Notes: generated by a model from the sequence alone, not told the origin. A stretch of 64,000 bases of DNA from an uncultured Prevotellaceae bacterium (GCA_902770845.1 CACXUV010000002.1:1-64000), one strand, 5' to 3'. Positions 24,809 to 34,429 are shown, numbered from the stretch's first letter. Numbers and translations: made by a program.

Positions 24809-26076
24809 CTCATTTTAAGTGTTATGATGGTTAGTGCCGCCAGGATGATGGTGGTAATCCAGAAGCGGATGGTTATCTTTGACTCATGGAAGGGGCGGTG
24901 CGGCCATCCTTTCAGTACATAAGTGGATGTTGGGTCCAGTTGACTGTCCAGCTTGCGGAAGTTGTCGTGTATGGGTGTGGCTCGGAACACGCGCACGCGT
25001 CGGCCTTTGCGTTTCTGAATCTTGAACCACTGGGTCTGGATGATCACGCTGAGGCTTTCCACAAAGAAGATGCCGCACAGGATGGGCAGCAGCAGCTCCT
25101 TGTGTATGATCACGGCACACACGCCGATGATGCCGCCAATGGTGAGCGAGCCCGTGTCGCCCATGAAAATCTGGGCAGGGTAGGCGTTGTACCACAGGAA
25201 GCCAATCATGGCCCCCACAAAGGCGCATAGGAACACCACCAGTTCTTCGCTGTGCGGAATATACATGATGTTGAAGTAGCTGGCATAGCCAATGTGGCTC
25301 GACACGTATGCCAGTATGCCCAGTGCCACGCCGATGATGGCCGAGTTGCCGGCACACATGCCGTCCATGCCGTCGTTCAGGTTGGCACCGTTCGACACGG
25401 CCGTGACCACCAGGATGGTCATGAGCACAAAGAACACCCAGCCCGCAGCCACCTTATTGCTGCCCATGAAGCTCATGATCTTCGAGTAGTTCAGGTTGTG
25501 CTCCTTGATGAAGGGGATGGTGGTCTGCAGCGATTTCACAGCCTCCTTCTTGTGTTTCACCACGATTTCCTGGTTGGGGCTCACCGTGTTCACGTTTTCG
25601 CGCACCACGGCATCGGGGCTGAGCCACAGCGTCAGGCCCACGATGAAGCCGATAGACACCTGTCCGACAATCTTGTATTTGCCCTTCAGTCCGTTCTTGT
25701 CGCGCCTGAAAATCTTGATGTAGTCGTCGAGAAAGCCCAGGAATCCCAGCCAGAGCGTGGTGGCCACCATGAGGATGATGTAGATGTTGCGCACGCGTCC
25801 CAGCAGAATCACGGGCAGCAGGATGCTCACAATGATGATGATGCCGCCCATCGTGGGCACGCCTTTCTTCTCCACGCCGAAGGGGTCGATGGTCGCGTCG
25901 CGTTCGGTTTCGAATATTTTCTTGCGCTTCATGTATTTGATGAAGTGCTCGCCGAACCATGCCGAGATGACAAGCGACAGAATCAGGGCCAGCAGCGAGC
26001 GGAACGAAATGTAGCTCCACATGTGGGCCCCCGGTATGTTGAATTGCTCTAAGAAGCGGAAGAGATAGTAAAGCAT
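24805..26076 (-). CDS. mraY: Phospho-MurNAc-pentapeptide-transferase
   Basis: MraY transfers phospho-MurNAc-pentapeptide to undecaprenyl phosphate, making lipid I. It is an integral membrane enzyme of 423 residues, about 60 longer than proteobacterial MraY. The insertion is a hydrophilic stretch at about 160-200 (NQEIVVKHKKEAVKSLQT), as in other Bacteroidota. Catalytic-region motifs GFLDDYIK, NDGMDGM and GDTGSL are visible. Its stop overlaps the murD start. Confidence 0.96.
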   Translation of the reverse strand: MLYYLFRFLEQFNIPGAHMWSYISFRSLLALILSLVISAWFGEHFIKYMKRKKIFETERDATIDPFGVEKKGVPTMGGIIIIVSILLPVILLGRVRNIYIILMVATTLWLGFLGFLDDYIKIFRRDKNGLKGKYKIVGQVSIGFIVGLTLWLSPDAVVRENVNTVSPNQEIVVKHKKEAVKSLQTTIPFIKEHNLNYSKIMSFMGSNKVAAGWVFFVLMTILVVTAVSNGANLNDGMDGMCAGNSAIIGVALGILAYVSSHIGYASYFNIMYIPHSEELVVFLCAFVGAMIGFLWYNAYPAQIFMGDTGSLTIGGIIGVCAVIIHKELLLPILCGIFFVESLSVIIQTQWFKIQKRKGRRVRVFRATPIHDNFRKLDSQLDPTSTYVLKGWPHRPFHESKITIRFWITTIILAALTIITLKMR

Positions 26077-26106
26077 ATTTCCGATGTTCGATTTACATGT
26101 TTACGA

Positions 26107-27558
26107 TTATGCGCCGAAGATGTTTCTCACCTCTTCGCGGTCGTCGAAGTGGTGCTTCACGCCTTTCACCTCCTGATAGTCCTCATGGCCCTTGCCAGCA
26201 ATGAGAATCACGTCGCCTTTCTGTGCCAGAGCCACGGCCGTCTTGATGGCTTCGCGGCGGTCGGCGATGCTGATCACCTTCTTCAGCTGCTTCTGGTCAA
26301 GTCCGGCCAGCATGTCGTTGATGATGTCCTGCGGCTCTTCGAAGCGCGGGTTGTCGCTGGTGATGATCACGCGGTCGCTCTGCTTCACGGCCTCCTGTGC
26401 CATGAGTGGTCGCTTGCCCTTGTCGCGGTTGCCTCCGGCTCCGCACACGGTGATTACCTGTCCCTGTCCGTTGAGCACCTCGTGAATGGCCTTCAGCACG
26501 TTCTCCAGGGCGTCGGGTGTGTGGGCATAGTCCACGATGGCGGTCACGCCGTCGGCCGAGCGTATGGGTTCCAGTCGTCCGGCCACGCTCTTCAGCGTGC
26601 TCAGCACCAGCAGCACGTCGTCGGGCTTTTGCCCCAGCATGAGTGCAGTGCCGTAGACGGCCAGCAGGTTGCTCACGTTGAACTTGCCAATGAACTGCAC
26701 GCCCACTTCGTGTCCGTCCATTTCCAGATACATGCCTTCAAAGTGGCACTCAATGATGCGTGCCCTGTAGTCGGCCATGGCGCGTGTGCTGTAGGTCTTC
26801 ACCGTGGCTTGTGTGTTCTGCACCATGTACATGCCGTTCCTGTCGTCGGCGTTGGTGATGGCAAAGCTGCCCTTGGGCAGCATGTCGAAGAACGCCTTCT
26901 TGGCGTCGCGATAGTTTTCCACCGTCTTGTGATAGTCCAGGTGGTCGCGCGTCAGATTGGTGAAGATGCCGCCTGCAAAGGTCAGTCCGCCGATGCGGTG
27001 CTGTGCAATGGCGTGGCTGCTGCACTCCATGAACACATACTGGCAGCCAGCGTCGACCATGCGTCGCAGCAGTCGGTTCAGCTCGATGGGGTCGGGCGTG
27101 GTGTGGTCGGCGGGCACGGCTTCGTCTTCGATGTAGTTGCACACGGTTGAGAGCAGTCCGCACCTGAAGCCCAGCTTGCGGAACATATTATATAATAAGG
27201 TGGCAATGGTGGTCTTGCCGTTGGTTCCCGTCACGCCCACCAGCTTCAGTCGGGCCGAAGGGTTGCCCTGGAAGGTGGTGGCCACGGTGCCCACGCAGGC
27301 TTCGGTAGACTGCACCTGCACGTAGGCGACGCCCTCGGCAGGCTGTTGGGGCAGGTCTTCGCACAAGATGGCGGCGGCCCCCTGTTGCAGTGCCTTGTCG
27401 ATGAACTTGTGGCCATCGGTCACGGTTCCCTTGATGGCCACGAAGAGATGTCCTGGTGCAATGCGCCTCGAGTCGATGTTCACGTCGCTGATTTCCACGT
27501 CGGCAGGGCCGATGATGGACTTCACGTCAACGTTTTTCAGCAGTTCACTCAGTTTCAT
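26107..27558 (-). CDS. murE: UDP-MurNAc-tripeptide synthetase, meso-DAP type
   Basis: MurE adds the third stem-peptide residue. It has 483 residues. P-loop GTNGKTT is at 111-117. DNPR at 402-405 is the established signature for meso-diaminopimelate specificity, so this organism should have DAP-type peptidoglycan. [10 protein letters not shown] and the C-terminal AGKGHEDYQ also fit. It lies 30 bp before mraY in the operon. Confidence 0.97.
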   Translation of the reverse strand: MKLSELLKNVDVKSIIGPADVEISDVNIDSRRIAPGHLFVAIKGTVTDGHKFIDKALQQGAAAILCEDLPQQPAEGVAYVQVQSTEACVGTVATTFQGNPSARLKLVGVTGTNGKTTIATLLYNMFRKLGFRCGLLSTVCNYIEDEAVPADHTTPDPIELNRLLRRMVDAGCQYVFMECSSHAIAQHRIGGLTFAGGIFTNLTRDHLDYHKTVENYRDAKKAFFDMLPKGSFAITNADDRNGMYMVQNTQATVKTYSTRAMADYRARIIECHFEGMYLEMDGHEVGVQFIGKFNVSNLLAVYGTALMLGQKPDDVLLVLSTLKSVAGRLEPIRSADGVTAIVDYAHTPDALENVLKAIHEVLNGQGQVITVCGAGGNRDKGKRPLMAQEAVKQSDRVIITSDNPRFEEPQDIINDMLAGLDQKQLKKVISIADRREAIKTAVALAQKGDVILIAGKGHEDYQEVKGVKHHFDDREEVRNIFGA

Positions 27559-27582
27559 ATCGCGTTATTTTCTGTTTTTTTC

Positions 27583-29772
27583 TCAATTCAGTTCCAGTTC
27601 GCACGTCATGCCGTCGCGCAGCGTAGCGCCGAAAGGCACGCTCTGTCGCTTCACGCGTCCGGTTCCGCTCAGTCTCACTTTCAGTCCGCGTGTCTCCAGC
27701 ATGTACACGGCGTCGCGGGCCCCCATGCCCGTCACGTCGGGCATGCTGTTGCGTGGCTGTTTCGTTTCTGTCAGCCTCACCTCCTGTCTGTTGCTCTCGG
27801 TCTTGCCCCAGATGGGTGTGCCGTCGGCATAGTTGCCGCCCCATCCGCCTTTGGTGGCAATGCCCAGCTGGTTCAGCACATAGTCGGCAGCCAGCACGTT
27901 GCCGTTCTTCACCTCGGGAATGAGCACCGAGGTCGAGTCGTGGGCATCCTCAAGCTTCACCTTCATGTATTTGGCCATGACGCCTTCGGAAATCTGGTGG
28001 AACACGGCTCCGGCCATGCCGCCGCCCGATGCCGGCAGTCCGGGCTTCTTCAGGCACACGATGCAGGAATAGAGCGGATTGTCGGCGGGGAAGTATCCGC
28101 AGAACGAGAGCCAGTACCACATTTGTCCGGAGCGATAGCCTGCGCCGCCTTGCGACACCTGTGCGGTGCCCGTCTTGCCAGCCACGGCAAAGTGTCGCGA
28201 GCCGGCCTTCTTGCCCAGTCCCTGACTGACCACGTGTCGCAGCACGGTCTGCATGGTTTCGATGGCTTGTGGTCTGGCAATCTGCTCCTTGATCACCTCG
28301 GGTTGTGTTTCATAGATCGTCTCGCCGTCTTTGCTTATCTGCTTCACGAAGCGCGGGCGCATCATGCGGCCGTTGTTGGCAATGGCGTTGTAGAAGGTCA
28401 CGGTGTTGATGGGTGCAATCTGCGTTTCGTAGCCGATGCTCATCCAGGGCAGTGTGGTCTTGCTCCAGTACAGCGCCTTGTTGGTGGTCTTGGTGTCTGG
28501 CCAGCGAATCTTGGGCGGCTTGTAGCCCACGATGGGCAGTGCCAGGTCGGCGCCGATGCCCACGCGATAGAGTCCTTCCACATATTTTTCGGGTTGGTTG
28601 TGGTAGAACTTGTCTATCACGTAGCTCACGCCGATGTTGGAGCTCACCTCCAGCGTGCGTGCCACGTTGATGCTTCCATAGCCGCCCTTGTGCCAGTTGT
28701 GGTCCTTCATGTTGCTGCCATACATTTTCATGACGCCGTTGCCGGTGTGGATCACGAAGCTGGTGTCCACCACGCCGTCGTCGAGAGCCACGAGAAACGA
28801 GGCCGTCTTGAACACCGAGCCCGGTTCGCATCGGTAGCTGATGGCATGGTTTTCCACCTCGCGGTAGCGTCCGTCGTTGCCCTGTGTCATGTTCACGATG
28901 GCCTTCACGTCGCCCGTCTTCACCTCCATCAGGATGGCCACGCCCATCGATGCGTTGTCTTTCTCCAGTTCTTCCACCAGAGCCCGTTCGGCCAGGTCCT
29001 GCATGCCCACGTCGATGGTGGTCACGATGTCGGCCCCGTCCACGGGCGGTGCCACGGTGATGTTCATGTAGCGGTCGCGTATTTTCTGGTGATGCGAAAT
29101 GCCGTTGACGCCGCGCAGGATCGAGTCGTAGCTCAGCTCAATGCCGCAGTAGCCCGAGTCGCTGGCCACCTTCACCTGTCCCACGGTGCGCTGTGCCAGC
29201 GAGCCAAAGGGGTGTCGGCGCGCGTTGAAGGTCTTCCAGTGGAATCCGCCCTTGTTGGTGGGCAGCGAGAAGTAGGGCAGCTTGTGCACCTCGGCAAACG
29301 TGTTGTAGTCTATGCGGCGTTTCCACACGGGCCAGTGGCGTGCTCCCACAGTGCCGTTGCGCATTTTCTTGTGGCGTCCTTTCTCCAGCTGCTCGCGAAA
29401 TTCGGCTGCACTCTGGTTGGGGAAAATCTGGTGCAGGCCCTCGCACAGGCTGTCGAGCTGGGTGGTCCAGATTGAGTCGCGCTTGCGGCTCCATGCCGTG
29501 TCGGTGGGGTCGCCCGGCTGGAAGTCCATGAAAATTTTATATTCCGGTATGCTCGAAGCCATGAGTTGTCCGTCGCAGCTCAGGATGTTGCCACGGTTGG
29601 GCTTCACGCTCACACTGTCTTGTTTCATCTTTGCAGCCACGGTGTCCCAGTAGCTCTTCTTGCCCGTCATGATGTAGGCCGCCTTGCCCACAATGGCAAA
29701 GCCCACCAGCGTCAGCAGCACGGCAATGGCCATGTAGCGCGGCATCACTTTCTTTTTCTCAAACTTGCTCAT
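27583..29772 (-). CDS. ftsI: Septal transpeptidase FtsI (PBP3) with PASTA domain
   Basis: A class B penicillin-binding protein that cross-links septal peptidoglycan. It has 729 residues. One membrane helix is at about 12-35, a dimerisation region follows, and then the transpeptidase domain with SVFK (Ser319 nucleophile), SSN (377-379) and KTG (533-535). A single C-terminal PASTA domain (MPDVTGMGARDAVYMLE onward, about 675-729) is typical of Bacteroidota and Gram-positive PBPs but absent from Escherichia coli FtsI. Confidence 0.96.
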   Translation of the reverse strand: MSKFEKKKVMPRYMAIAVLLTLVGFAIVGKAAYIMTGKKSYWDTVAAKMKQDSVSVKPNRGNILSCDGQLMASSIPEYKIFMDFQPGDPTDTAWSRKRDSIWTTQLDSLCEGLHQIFPNQSAAEFREQLEKGRHKKMRNGTVGARHWPVWKRRIDYNTFAEVHKLPYFSLPTNKGGFHWKTFNARRHPFGSLAQRTVGQVKVASDSGYCGIELSYDSILRGVNGISHHQKIRDRYMNITVAPPVDGADIVTTIDVGMQDLAERALVEELEKDNASMGVAILMEVKTGDVKAIVNMTQGNDGRYREVENHAISYRCEPGSVFKTASFLVALDDGVVDTSFVIHTGNGVMKMYGSNMKDHNWHKGGYGSINVARTLEVSSNIGVSYVIDKFYHNQPEKYVEGLYRVGIGADLALPIVGYKPPKIRWPDTKTTNKALYWSKTTLPWMSIGYETQIAPINTVTFYNAIANNGRMMRPRFVKQISKDGETIYETQPEVIKEQIARPQAIETMQTVLRHVVSQGLGKKAGSRHFAVAGKTGTAQVSQGGAGYRSGQMWYWLSFCGYFPADNPLYSCIVCLKKPGLPASGGGMAGAVFHQISEGVMAKYMKVKLEDAHDSTSVLIPEVKNGNVLAADYVLNQLGIATKGGWGGNYADGTPIWGKTESNRQEVRLTETKQPRNSMPDVTGMGARDAVYMLETRGLKVRLSGTGRVKRQSVPFGATLRDGMTCELELN

Positions 29773-29819
29773 CTTCTTTCCTGTTTCAATTGTTCTGCGT
29801 CTTTATTGTTTCTTCTCGC

Positions 29820-30272
29820 TCACTCTTCGGGCACGAATATTTTATAAGGTGGCTGCTGACTTTGGTGCAGCACGCTGTCTTTGTTGTTGCGCAGGGCCTC
29901 TATCACGTGGCTCTCGCGGCAACGCTCGGTCAGGTTGCTCGAGCTGGAGAGCGCCTTGTATTTCGAGTCCACCAGCTGTGTTTCCAGCTGTGCAATGTCG
30001 AGCATGTCCTGCTGGCACTGGTAGCGGAAGGCCACATAGACCGTGATGAACACCACGATGAGCAGCAGCAGCCACACCTGGCGGCGCACCAGCTGGGCCG
30101 AGAGGATGTCGCCACCCAGTATCTTGCGCAGCGTGAGCGTGCCTATGGGGGCATCGTCGTCCTCGCTGACGCTCTGCTTGATTTGCTCCAGCGTCAGTCG
30201 TTCCTTCTTGGTTTGTGGCTCCGTGCTGTCCTGTGCCACGGTTTCCACGGTCTCATCGTCGTTCGTCTTCAT
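29820..30272 (-). CDS. ftsL: FtsL-like divisome protein
   Basis: A 150-residue bitopic protein between rsmH and ftsI. A long acidic cytoplasmic part (about 1-65) is followed by one membrane helix (VWLLLLIVVFITVYVAF) and a short periplasmic coiled-coil segment (MLDIAQLETQLVDSKYKAL). Sequence conservation in FtsL is very low; the identification rests on topology and its place in the cluster. The cytoplasmic tail is longer than in Escherichia coli FtsL. Confidence 0.85.
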   Translation of the reverse strand: MKTNDDETVETVAQDSTEPQTKKERLTLEQIKQSVSEDDDAPIGTLTLRKILGGDILSAQLVRRQVWLLLLIVVFITVYVAFRYQCQQDMLDIAQLETQLVDSKYKALSSSSNLTERCRESHVIEALRNNKDSVLHQSQQPPYKIFVPEE

Positions 30273-30292
30273 GCTTGCTTTGCTTTTTCGTT

Positions 30293-31240
30293 CTATACTC
30301 TTTCGGCCACCCTCAGCTTGGCGCTGCGGCTGCGCGGGTTGCGCTGCATCTCGTCGTCGGTGGGTGTCACCACCTTGCCTCCTATCAGCCTGAAGGGCGA
30401 CTGCGTGCGGCCGAAGAAGTCTTGCTCCACGTGTCCCTCGGCATTGCCGGCCTTCATCACGTTCTTCACGATGCGGTCTTCCAGCGAGTGATAGGTAATC
30501 ACGCTCAGTCGTCCCCCCTGGCAGAGCAGCTCCTGTGCTCCGGCGAGCATTTCGCGCAGTGCCTGCATCTCGTTGTTCACCTCGATGCGCAGTGCCTGGA
30601 ACAGCCGTGCCAGGTCTTTCTTGGCGCTGGGTGGCGGCAGCAGTGCGCCCTCTTCCTCGTCGCTGGCGGTGGCCTTGATGCCCAGCGTGGCCATCAGGTC
30701 GCTGGTGGTCAGGATGGGCTTCGACAGCCGGGCCTTGGCTATGGTGGCGGCCATGCGGCGCGCCTGCTTCAGTTCGCCATACAGGTAGAGCACGTCGGCC
30801 AGCTGTTCCTCGCTGTAGTTGTTCAGCACGTCGGCAGCCGTCTTGCCGGCCCTTTTGTTCATGCGCATGTCGAGCGGTGCATCGAAGCGGAACGAAAAGC
30901 CGCGCGTCTCGTCGTCGAAGTGGTGGCTCGACACCCCCAGGTCGGCCAGCAGGCCGTCGATGTGGTCCACCTCGAAGTAGCGCATCCAGTTCTTCAGATA
31001 CCTGAAGTTGCTGCGTACGAAGGTGAACCGGTCGTCGCCGATGATGTTTTTTTCTGCGTCGGCGTCCTGGTCGAAGCTGAACAGGTGGCCGTTGGGGCCC
31101 AGCCGGTGCAGGATTTCGCGCGAGTGTCCGCCTCCGCCGAAAGTCACGTCTACATAGATGCCGTCGGGCTGGATGTCCAGCCCGTCGATGCTCTCCCGCA
31201 GCAGCACGGGAACATGATATGTGGTGGCTTGTATCATCAT
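30293..31240 (-). CDS. rsmH: 16S rRNA (cytosine-1402 N4)-methyltransferase
   Basis: RsmH (MraW) methylates C1402 of 16S rRNA. It has 315 residues. HVPVLLRESIDGL is the N-terminal signature, the SAM-binding motif is VDVTFGGGGHS, and SYHSLEDRIVK and AKLRVAERV (C-terminus) are typical. The start at 31240 overlaps the mraZ stop in ATGATGA; the long in-frame extension to 31564 only runs antisense-like through mraZ and is not credible. Confidence 0.96.
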   Translation of the reverse strand: MMIQATTYHVPVLLRESIDGLDIQPDGIYVDVTFGGGGHSREILHRLGPNGHLFSFDQDADAEKNIIGDDRFTFVRSNFRYLKNWMRYFEVDHIDGLLADLGVSSHHFDDETRGFSFRFDAPLDMRMNKRAGKTAADVLNNYSEEQLADVLYLYGELKQARRMAATIAKARLSKPILTTSDLMATLGIKATASDEEEGALLPPPSAKKDLARLFQALRIEVNNEMQALREMLAGAQELLCQGGRLSVITYHSLEDRIVKNVMKAGNAEGHVEQDFFGRTQSPFRLIGGKVVTPTDDEMQRNPRSRSAKLRVAERV

Positions 31241-31695
31241 CCTATTTCCTGGGTCTTGCTCATGATAGCCTTCAGCTTGGCAGCAAAGTCGGCCTGCGGC
31301 ATGAACGGCTTTTCGGTCTTTTCGAGCGCCCAGATTTCTATGCGGTCGTTCATTCCAATGAAGCGCACCGCCTGTGCTATGCCTGCTTCTGCCAGCAGGT
31401 GCTTGGGTATCAGGAAGCGACCGTTGCTGTCGAGCGTCAGCATCTCGGCCTTGCTCATGTATTCGCGCAGCACCATCTGCTCGTCTTCGTCCCATTCCGA
31501 CACCTTTGCCGAAATGTCGTCCAGTCGCTTCACCCATGCGCTTTCGGGATAGAGCACCAGGCACTTGCCGTGCACGTCGGTGCGCAGCACCAGCACCTCT
31601 TCGCCTGCAGCCTGCAGCTGCTTGCGATAGACGGCGGGAAGGAACACGCGTCCCTTGGGGTCGGTCTTGGCTTCTGTGTTACCTAAAAAGCGCAT
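31237..31695 (-). CDS. mraZ: Transcriptional regulator MraZ
   Basis: MraZ is a DNA-binding regulator of the dcw operon with two AbrB-like domains. It has 152 residues. The first domain reads GNTEAKTDPKGRVFLPAVYR and the second LDSNGRFLIPKHLL. I chose the ATG at 31695 (MRFLGNTEAK) because the in-frame upstream start lies inside the promoter element at 31723-31730. It is the first gene of the operon. MraZ normally binds its own promoter, but no clear operator repeat was identified. Confidence 0.95.
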   Translation of the reverse strand: MRFLGNTEAKTDPKGRVFLPAVYRKQLQAAGEEVLVLRTDVHGKCLVLYPESAWVKRLDDISAKVSEWDEDEQMVLREYMSKAEMLTLDSNGRFLIPKHLLAEAGIAQAVRFIGMNDRIEIWALEKTEKPFMPQADFAAKLKAIMSKTQEIG

Positions 31696-31722
31696 GCGTT
31701 CTTTTTCTAAAATAGCTCGGTG

Positions 31723-31730
31723 CAAAGTTA
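31723..31730 (-). promoter_or_regulatory. dcw operon -7 promoter element
   Basis: TAACTTTG on the minus strand, 28 bases before the mraZ ATG. No good -33 TTTG is seen; the upstream stretch is purine-rich. Confidence 0.6.
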
Positions 31731-31940
31731 GTAATTTTTCCCCACTTCACTCCACAATTCCCCACTTTTTTTTCAATCAGCCCCAATTTTTTGTTTTCAA
31801 GCCCTTTTCGGGGGCCTGTTTTGGCACAAACGGGCGGTTTTGTGCAATGTTTTTTTCATCATTTTCGGGCAACGTGGCAGCGAGGGTGGGGAGTCGTGGG
31901 GCGACAGCTGTACGTTGGGGGCGATGCCGATGCGCTGCAA

Positions 31941-32326
31941 CGGAGCCCTGGTTCTTTCGATAATCTTTACAAAAAATTTTTGCGAAATAGCGCGCCTTTT
32001 CCTCTCCTTTGTTGTATTTTCGTTGACGTTTTGCCCCCATTCGCGTGGTCTGCGCGCCCTGTCGTGCCACAACGGGGCCCCCGTTGCCGCACAATGGTGG
32101 CCCCGTTGCTGTTCAATTGCGCCCCCGTTGTCGTGCAATGGCGGCCCCGTTGCGGTGCAATCGGGGTTCCGTTGCGTTGTTTTCTGTTCTCCTTTCTCTC
32201 TGTTTTGGCGGACTGTTTTGTTGAAACGGCTGAAAATCAGTCATTTGGCGAAACTCGCCCAAAACTCAAAAATTCGGGCCAAAATAAAGTTTGCTCACCG
32301 TCAAGCGAATCTCAGCGCCGTTCGCG
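31941..32326. repeat. Dispersed intergenic element, copy B
   Basis: This is the core of the 894-bp gap between the divergent mraZ and glsA genes. It has the same block order as 4801-5152: left block CGGAGCCCTG, TTTCGATAA, ACAAAAAATTTT and GCGAAATAG (31941-31990); a 22-nt palindrome array (32070-32179); AAACTCGC (32250-32257); and the identical 17-mer TCTCAGCGCCGTTCGCG (32310-32326). The remaining gap sequence (31731-31940 and 32390-32536) is low complexity with no credible gene. Confidence 0.75.
32070..32179. repeat. 22-nt tandem palindrome array, copy B
   Basis: Five contiguous units start at 32070, 32092, 32114, 32136 and 32158, each exactly 22 nt. The first is CAACGGGGCCCCCGTTG plus a 5-nt linker, a near-perfect 17-nt palindrome; the others vary mainly at positions 4-10. 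The units are as diverged from each other as from copy A, which fits old arrays or selection on the palindrome rather than on exact sequence. Confidence 0.9.
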
Positions 32327-32357
32327 TCAATTTCTTTCGACTTGCACGGTTGTCATC

Positions 32358-32389
32358 ATGTAGGGGCTGGCACGGGCCTGCCCCTACAT
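32358..32389. repeat. REP-like palindrome, second copy
   Basis: ATGTAGGGGC (32358-32367) pairs with GCCCCTACAT (32380-32389) around a short inner palindrome (TGGCACGGGCCT). It is the same family as 15642-15682, which shares TGTAGGGGC and GCCCCTACA. Confidence 0.75.
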
Positions 32390-32536
32390 TCGTTCAACCG
32401 TACAGGTCGTTTTTCCTCTTTTCTGCGACGGTTCCTGCTCCGTTCCTTGGCCTGTGCTTTTGCACTCCCAAAGCCCAAAATGATGGCTTTTTGCACATTT
32501 TTTCACAAAAAAATAGCAGAGTTGAAAGATTTTTCG

Positions 32537-32544
32537 TATTTTTG
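32537..32544 (+). promoter_or_regulatory. glsA -7 promoter element
   Basis: TATTTTTG followed by CACTCT, 45 bases before the glsA ATG. No convincing -33 element. Confidence 0.55.
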
Positions 32545-32589
32545 CACTCTGAAAGCATGTTTGGAGTAAGCATAGCATGAGATTACAGC

Positions 32590-33417
32590 ATGGAAACAAT
32601 AACTGAAAAGACCCTTGACATTGAGAAGATATTGCGCGAGAAGATGGGCAGCAAGGCACGCTTTGTGCCAGGCTTTGCCGTGAACTGGCTGCGCGGAATC
32701 ATTCATGAAGACTTCCTGAACAAGTTCATCTGGGACGCCCGCGACCTGCAGGGCACGCCCTGGCTGGAAGCCTGTCTGGACTATTTGCAGACCAAAGTGG
32801 TGGTAGAGGGGCGTGAGAACCTGCCTGCGAAAGACGATGGGCGGCTCTACACCTTCGTGTCGAACCACCCCATGGGCGGCATCGACGGCGTGGCACTGGG
32901 GGCGGTCATTGGCCGACAGTACGACGACCGCTTCCGCTATCTGGTGAACGACCTGCTCATGAACCTGCCGGGACTGGCTCCGCTCTGCATTCCCATCAAC
33001 AAGACGGGCCGTCAGGCGCGCAACTTTCCGCAAATGGTGGAGACGGGCTTCAGGAGCGACTACCACATGCTCATGTTTCCCGCCGGACTGTGCTCGCGCC
33101 GCCACAATGGCGTGATTCGCGACCTGCCGTGGAAGAAAACGTTCATCGTGAAGAGCGTCGAGACACAGCGCGACGTGGTGCCCATCCACTTCGACGGGCG
33201 CAACAGCGATTTCTTCTACCGCCTGTCCAACATCTGCGACCGCTACGTGAAGAAGGTGAACATTGCCATGCTCTTCCTGGTCGACGAGATGTACAAGAAC
33301 ATGGGCAACACCTTCCACATAAAAATAGGTGAACCCATTCCCTGGCAAACCTTCGATAAGTCGAAAACACCGATGGAATGGGCGCAATTTGTGCAAGACA
33401 GAGTTTATGAGCTATAG
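32590..33417 (+). CDS. glsA: Glycine-lipid O-acyltransferase (PlsC-like)
   Basis: A 275-residue acyltransferase of the PlsC/LPLAT fold. SNHPMGGIDG at 91-100 is the catalytic His/Asp block in the form common to Bacteroidota members, and FPAGLCSRR is the acceptor motif. Directly upstream of a GNAT-type N-acyltransferase, this matches the glsA-glsB arrangement described for glycine lipid synthesis in Bacteroides thetaiotaomicron. There GlsB N-acylates glycine and GlsA adds the second, ester-linked acyl chain. The product (glycine versus another amino acid) is inferred from the family. Confidence 0.82.
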   Translation: METITEKTLDIEKILREKMGSKARFVPGFAVNWLRGIIHEDFLNKFIWDARDLQGTPWLEACLDYLQTKVVVEGRENLPAKDDGRLYTFVSNHPMGGIDGVALGAVIGRQYDDRFRYLVNDLLMNLPGLAPLCIPINKTGRQARNFPQMVETGFRSDYHMLMFPAGLCSRRHNGVIRDLPWKKTFIVKSVETQRDVVPIHFDGRNSDFFYRLSNICDRYVKKVNIAMLFLVDEMYKNMGNTFHIKIGEPIPWQTFDKSKTPMEWAQFVQDRVYEL

Positions 33418-33436
33418 CTATAAATAAACAGAATCA

Positions 33437-34429
33437 ATGGAACAGCCCATCATTTCACCTATTGCCAAAGAGGTGCTCCTGAGCGAACTCACTGCCGAGC
33501 GCCAGCTTCGTATGACCAACAAGAGCCACAACGAAATCTATATTGTCACGGCACACAACGCCCCCAACGTGATGCGCGAGATTGGGCGATTGCGCGAGAT
33601 TGCCTTCCGCGAGGCTGGAGGCGGCACAGGAAAAGAGTGCGACATTGACGAGTTCGACACCTGCGAGAACTGCTACAAGCAACTCATCGTGTGGAACCCC
33701 GAGGCACAGGAAATCATTGGTGGCTACCGCTATCTGGAGGGAACCAAGTGGCAGATGGACCAGAACGGACAGCCCATACTGGCCACCAGCCACATGTTTC
33801 ACTTCAGCCAGAAGTTCCTGACCGAATACATGCCTTACACCATCGAGCTGGGACGCTCGTTTGTGAGCTTGCCTTACCAGAGCTCGCGCATGGGGGCCAA
33901 GAGTCTCTTTGCGCTCGACAACCTGTGGGACGGTCTTGGAGCCCTTTCGGTAATCATGCCCAACGTGAGGTATTTCTTCGGAAAGATGACCATGTACCCC
34001 AGCTACATCCGCGAGGGACGCGACATGATACTCTATTTCCTGAAAAAGCATTTCGACGACAAGGATCAGCTGGTCATTCCGATGAAACCGCTGAAAATAG
34101 AAACGCCCGAAGAAAAACTGGCTGCCATTTTCACCGAAGACGACTTCAAGGAAGACTATAAAATCCTGAACCGCGAAATCAGGCGGCTGGGCTTCAACAT
34201 TCCGCCGCTGGTCAATGCCTACATGAGCCTGTCGCCCACCATGAAACTCTTTGGCACGGCCATCAACTACGGCTTTGGCGACGTGGAGGAAACGGGCATT
34301 CTCATTGCCATGGACGAAGTGCTGGAGGAAAAGAAGGTGCGCCACATTGACTCGTTCATTGCCCAGCATCCCGAAGCACTGAAGATTACGAGCGGTGCCA
34401 ACAAGGTGATTTACAAGGAGAAAAAATGA
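33437..34429 (+). CDS. glsB: Glycine N-acyltransferase (GNAT/hemolysin-like)
   Basis: A 330-residue protein of the ornithine/glycine-lipid N-acyltransferase family, which joins a 3-hydroxy acyl chain from acyl carrier protein to the amino acid. The N-terminal GNAT-like part includes VMREIGRLREIAFREAGGGTG and IIGGYRYLEG. The pairing 19 bp behind a PlsC-like gene supports the GlsB role. The stop is followed by a strong bidirectional terminator, so glsA-glsB is a closed operon. Confidence 0.82.
   Translation: MEQPIISPIAKEVLLSELTAERQLRMTNKSHNEIYIVTAHNAPNVMREIGRLREIAFREAGGGTGKECDIDEFDTCENCYKQLIVWNPEAQEIIGGYRYLEGTKWQMDQNGQPILATSHMFHFSQKFLTEYMPYTIELGRSFVSLPYQSSRMGAKSLFALDNLWDGLGALSVIMPNVRYFFGKMTMYPSYIREGRDMILYFLKKHFDDKDQLVIPMKPLKIETPEEKLAAIFTEDDFKEDYKILNREIRRLGFNIPPLVNAYMSLSPTMKLFGTAINYGFGDVEETGILIAMDEVLEEKKVRHIDSFIAQHPEALKITSGANKVIYKEKK

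Noticed and set aside
32070..32179. Possible CRISPR array
   Set aside because: The 22-nt units are contiguous without unique spacers, are palindromic in themselves, and no cas gene is present.
31791..32580. Open frames of 90-250 codons through the mraZ-glsA gap
   Set aside because: They run across the palindrome array and low-complexity sequence, have no family features and lack plausible starts. The region is better explained as a repeat element.
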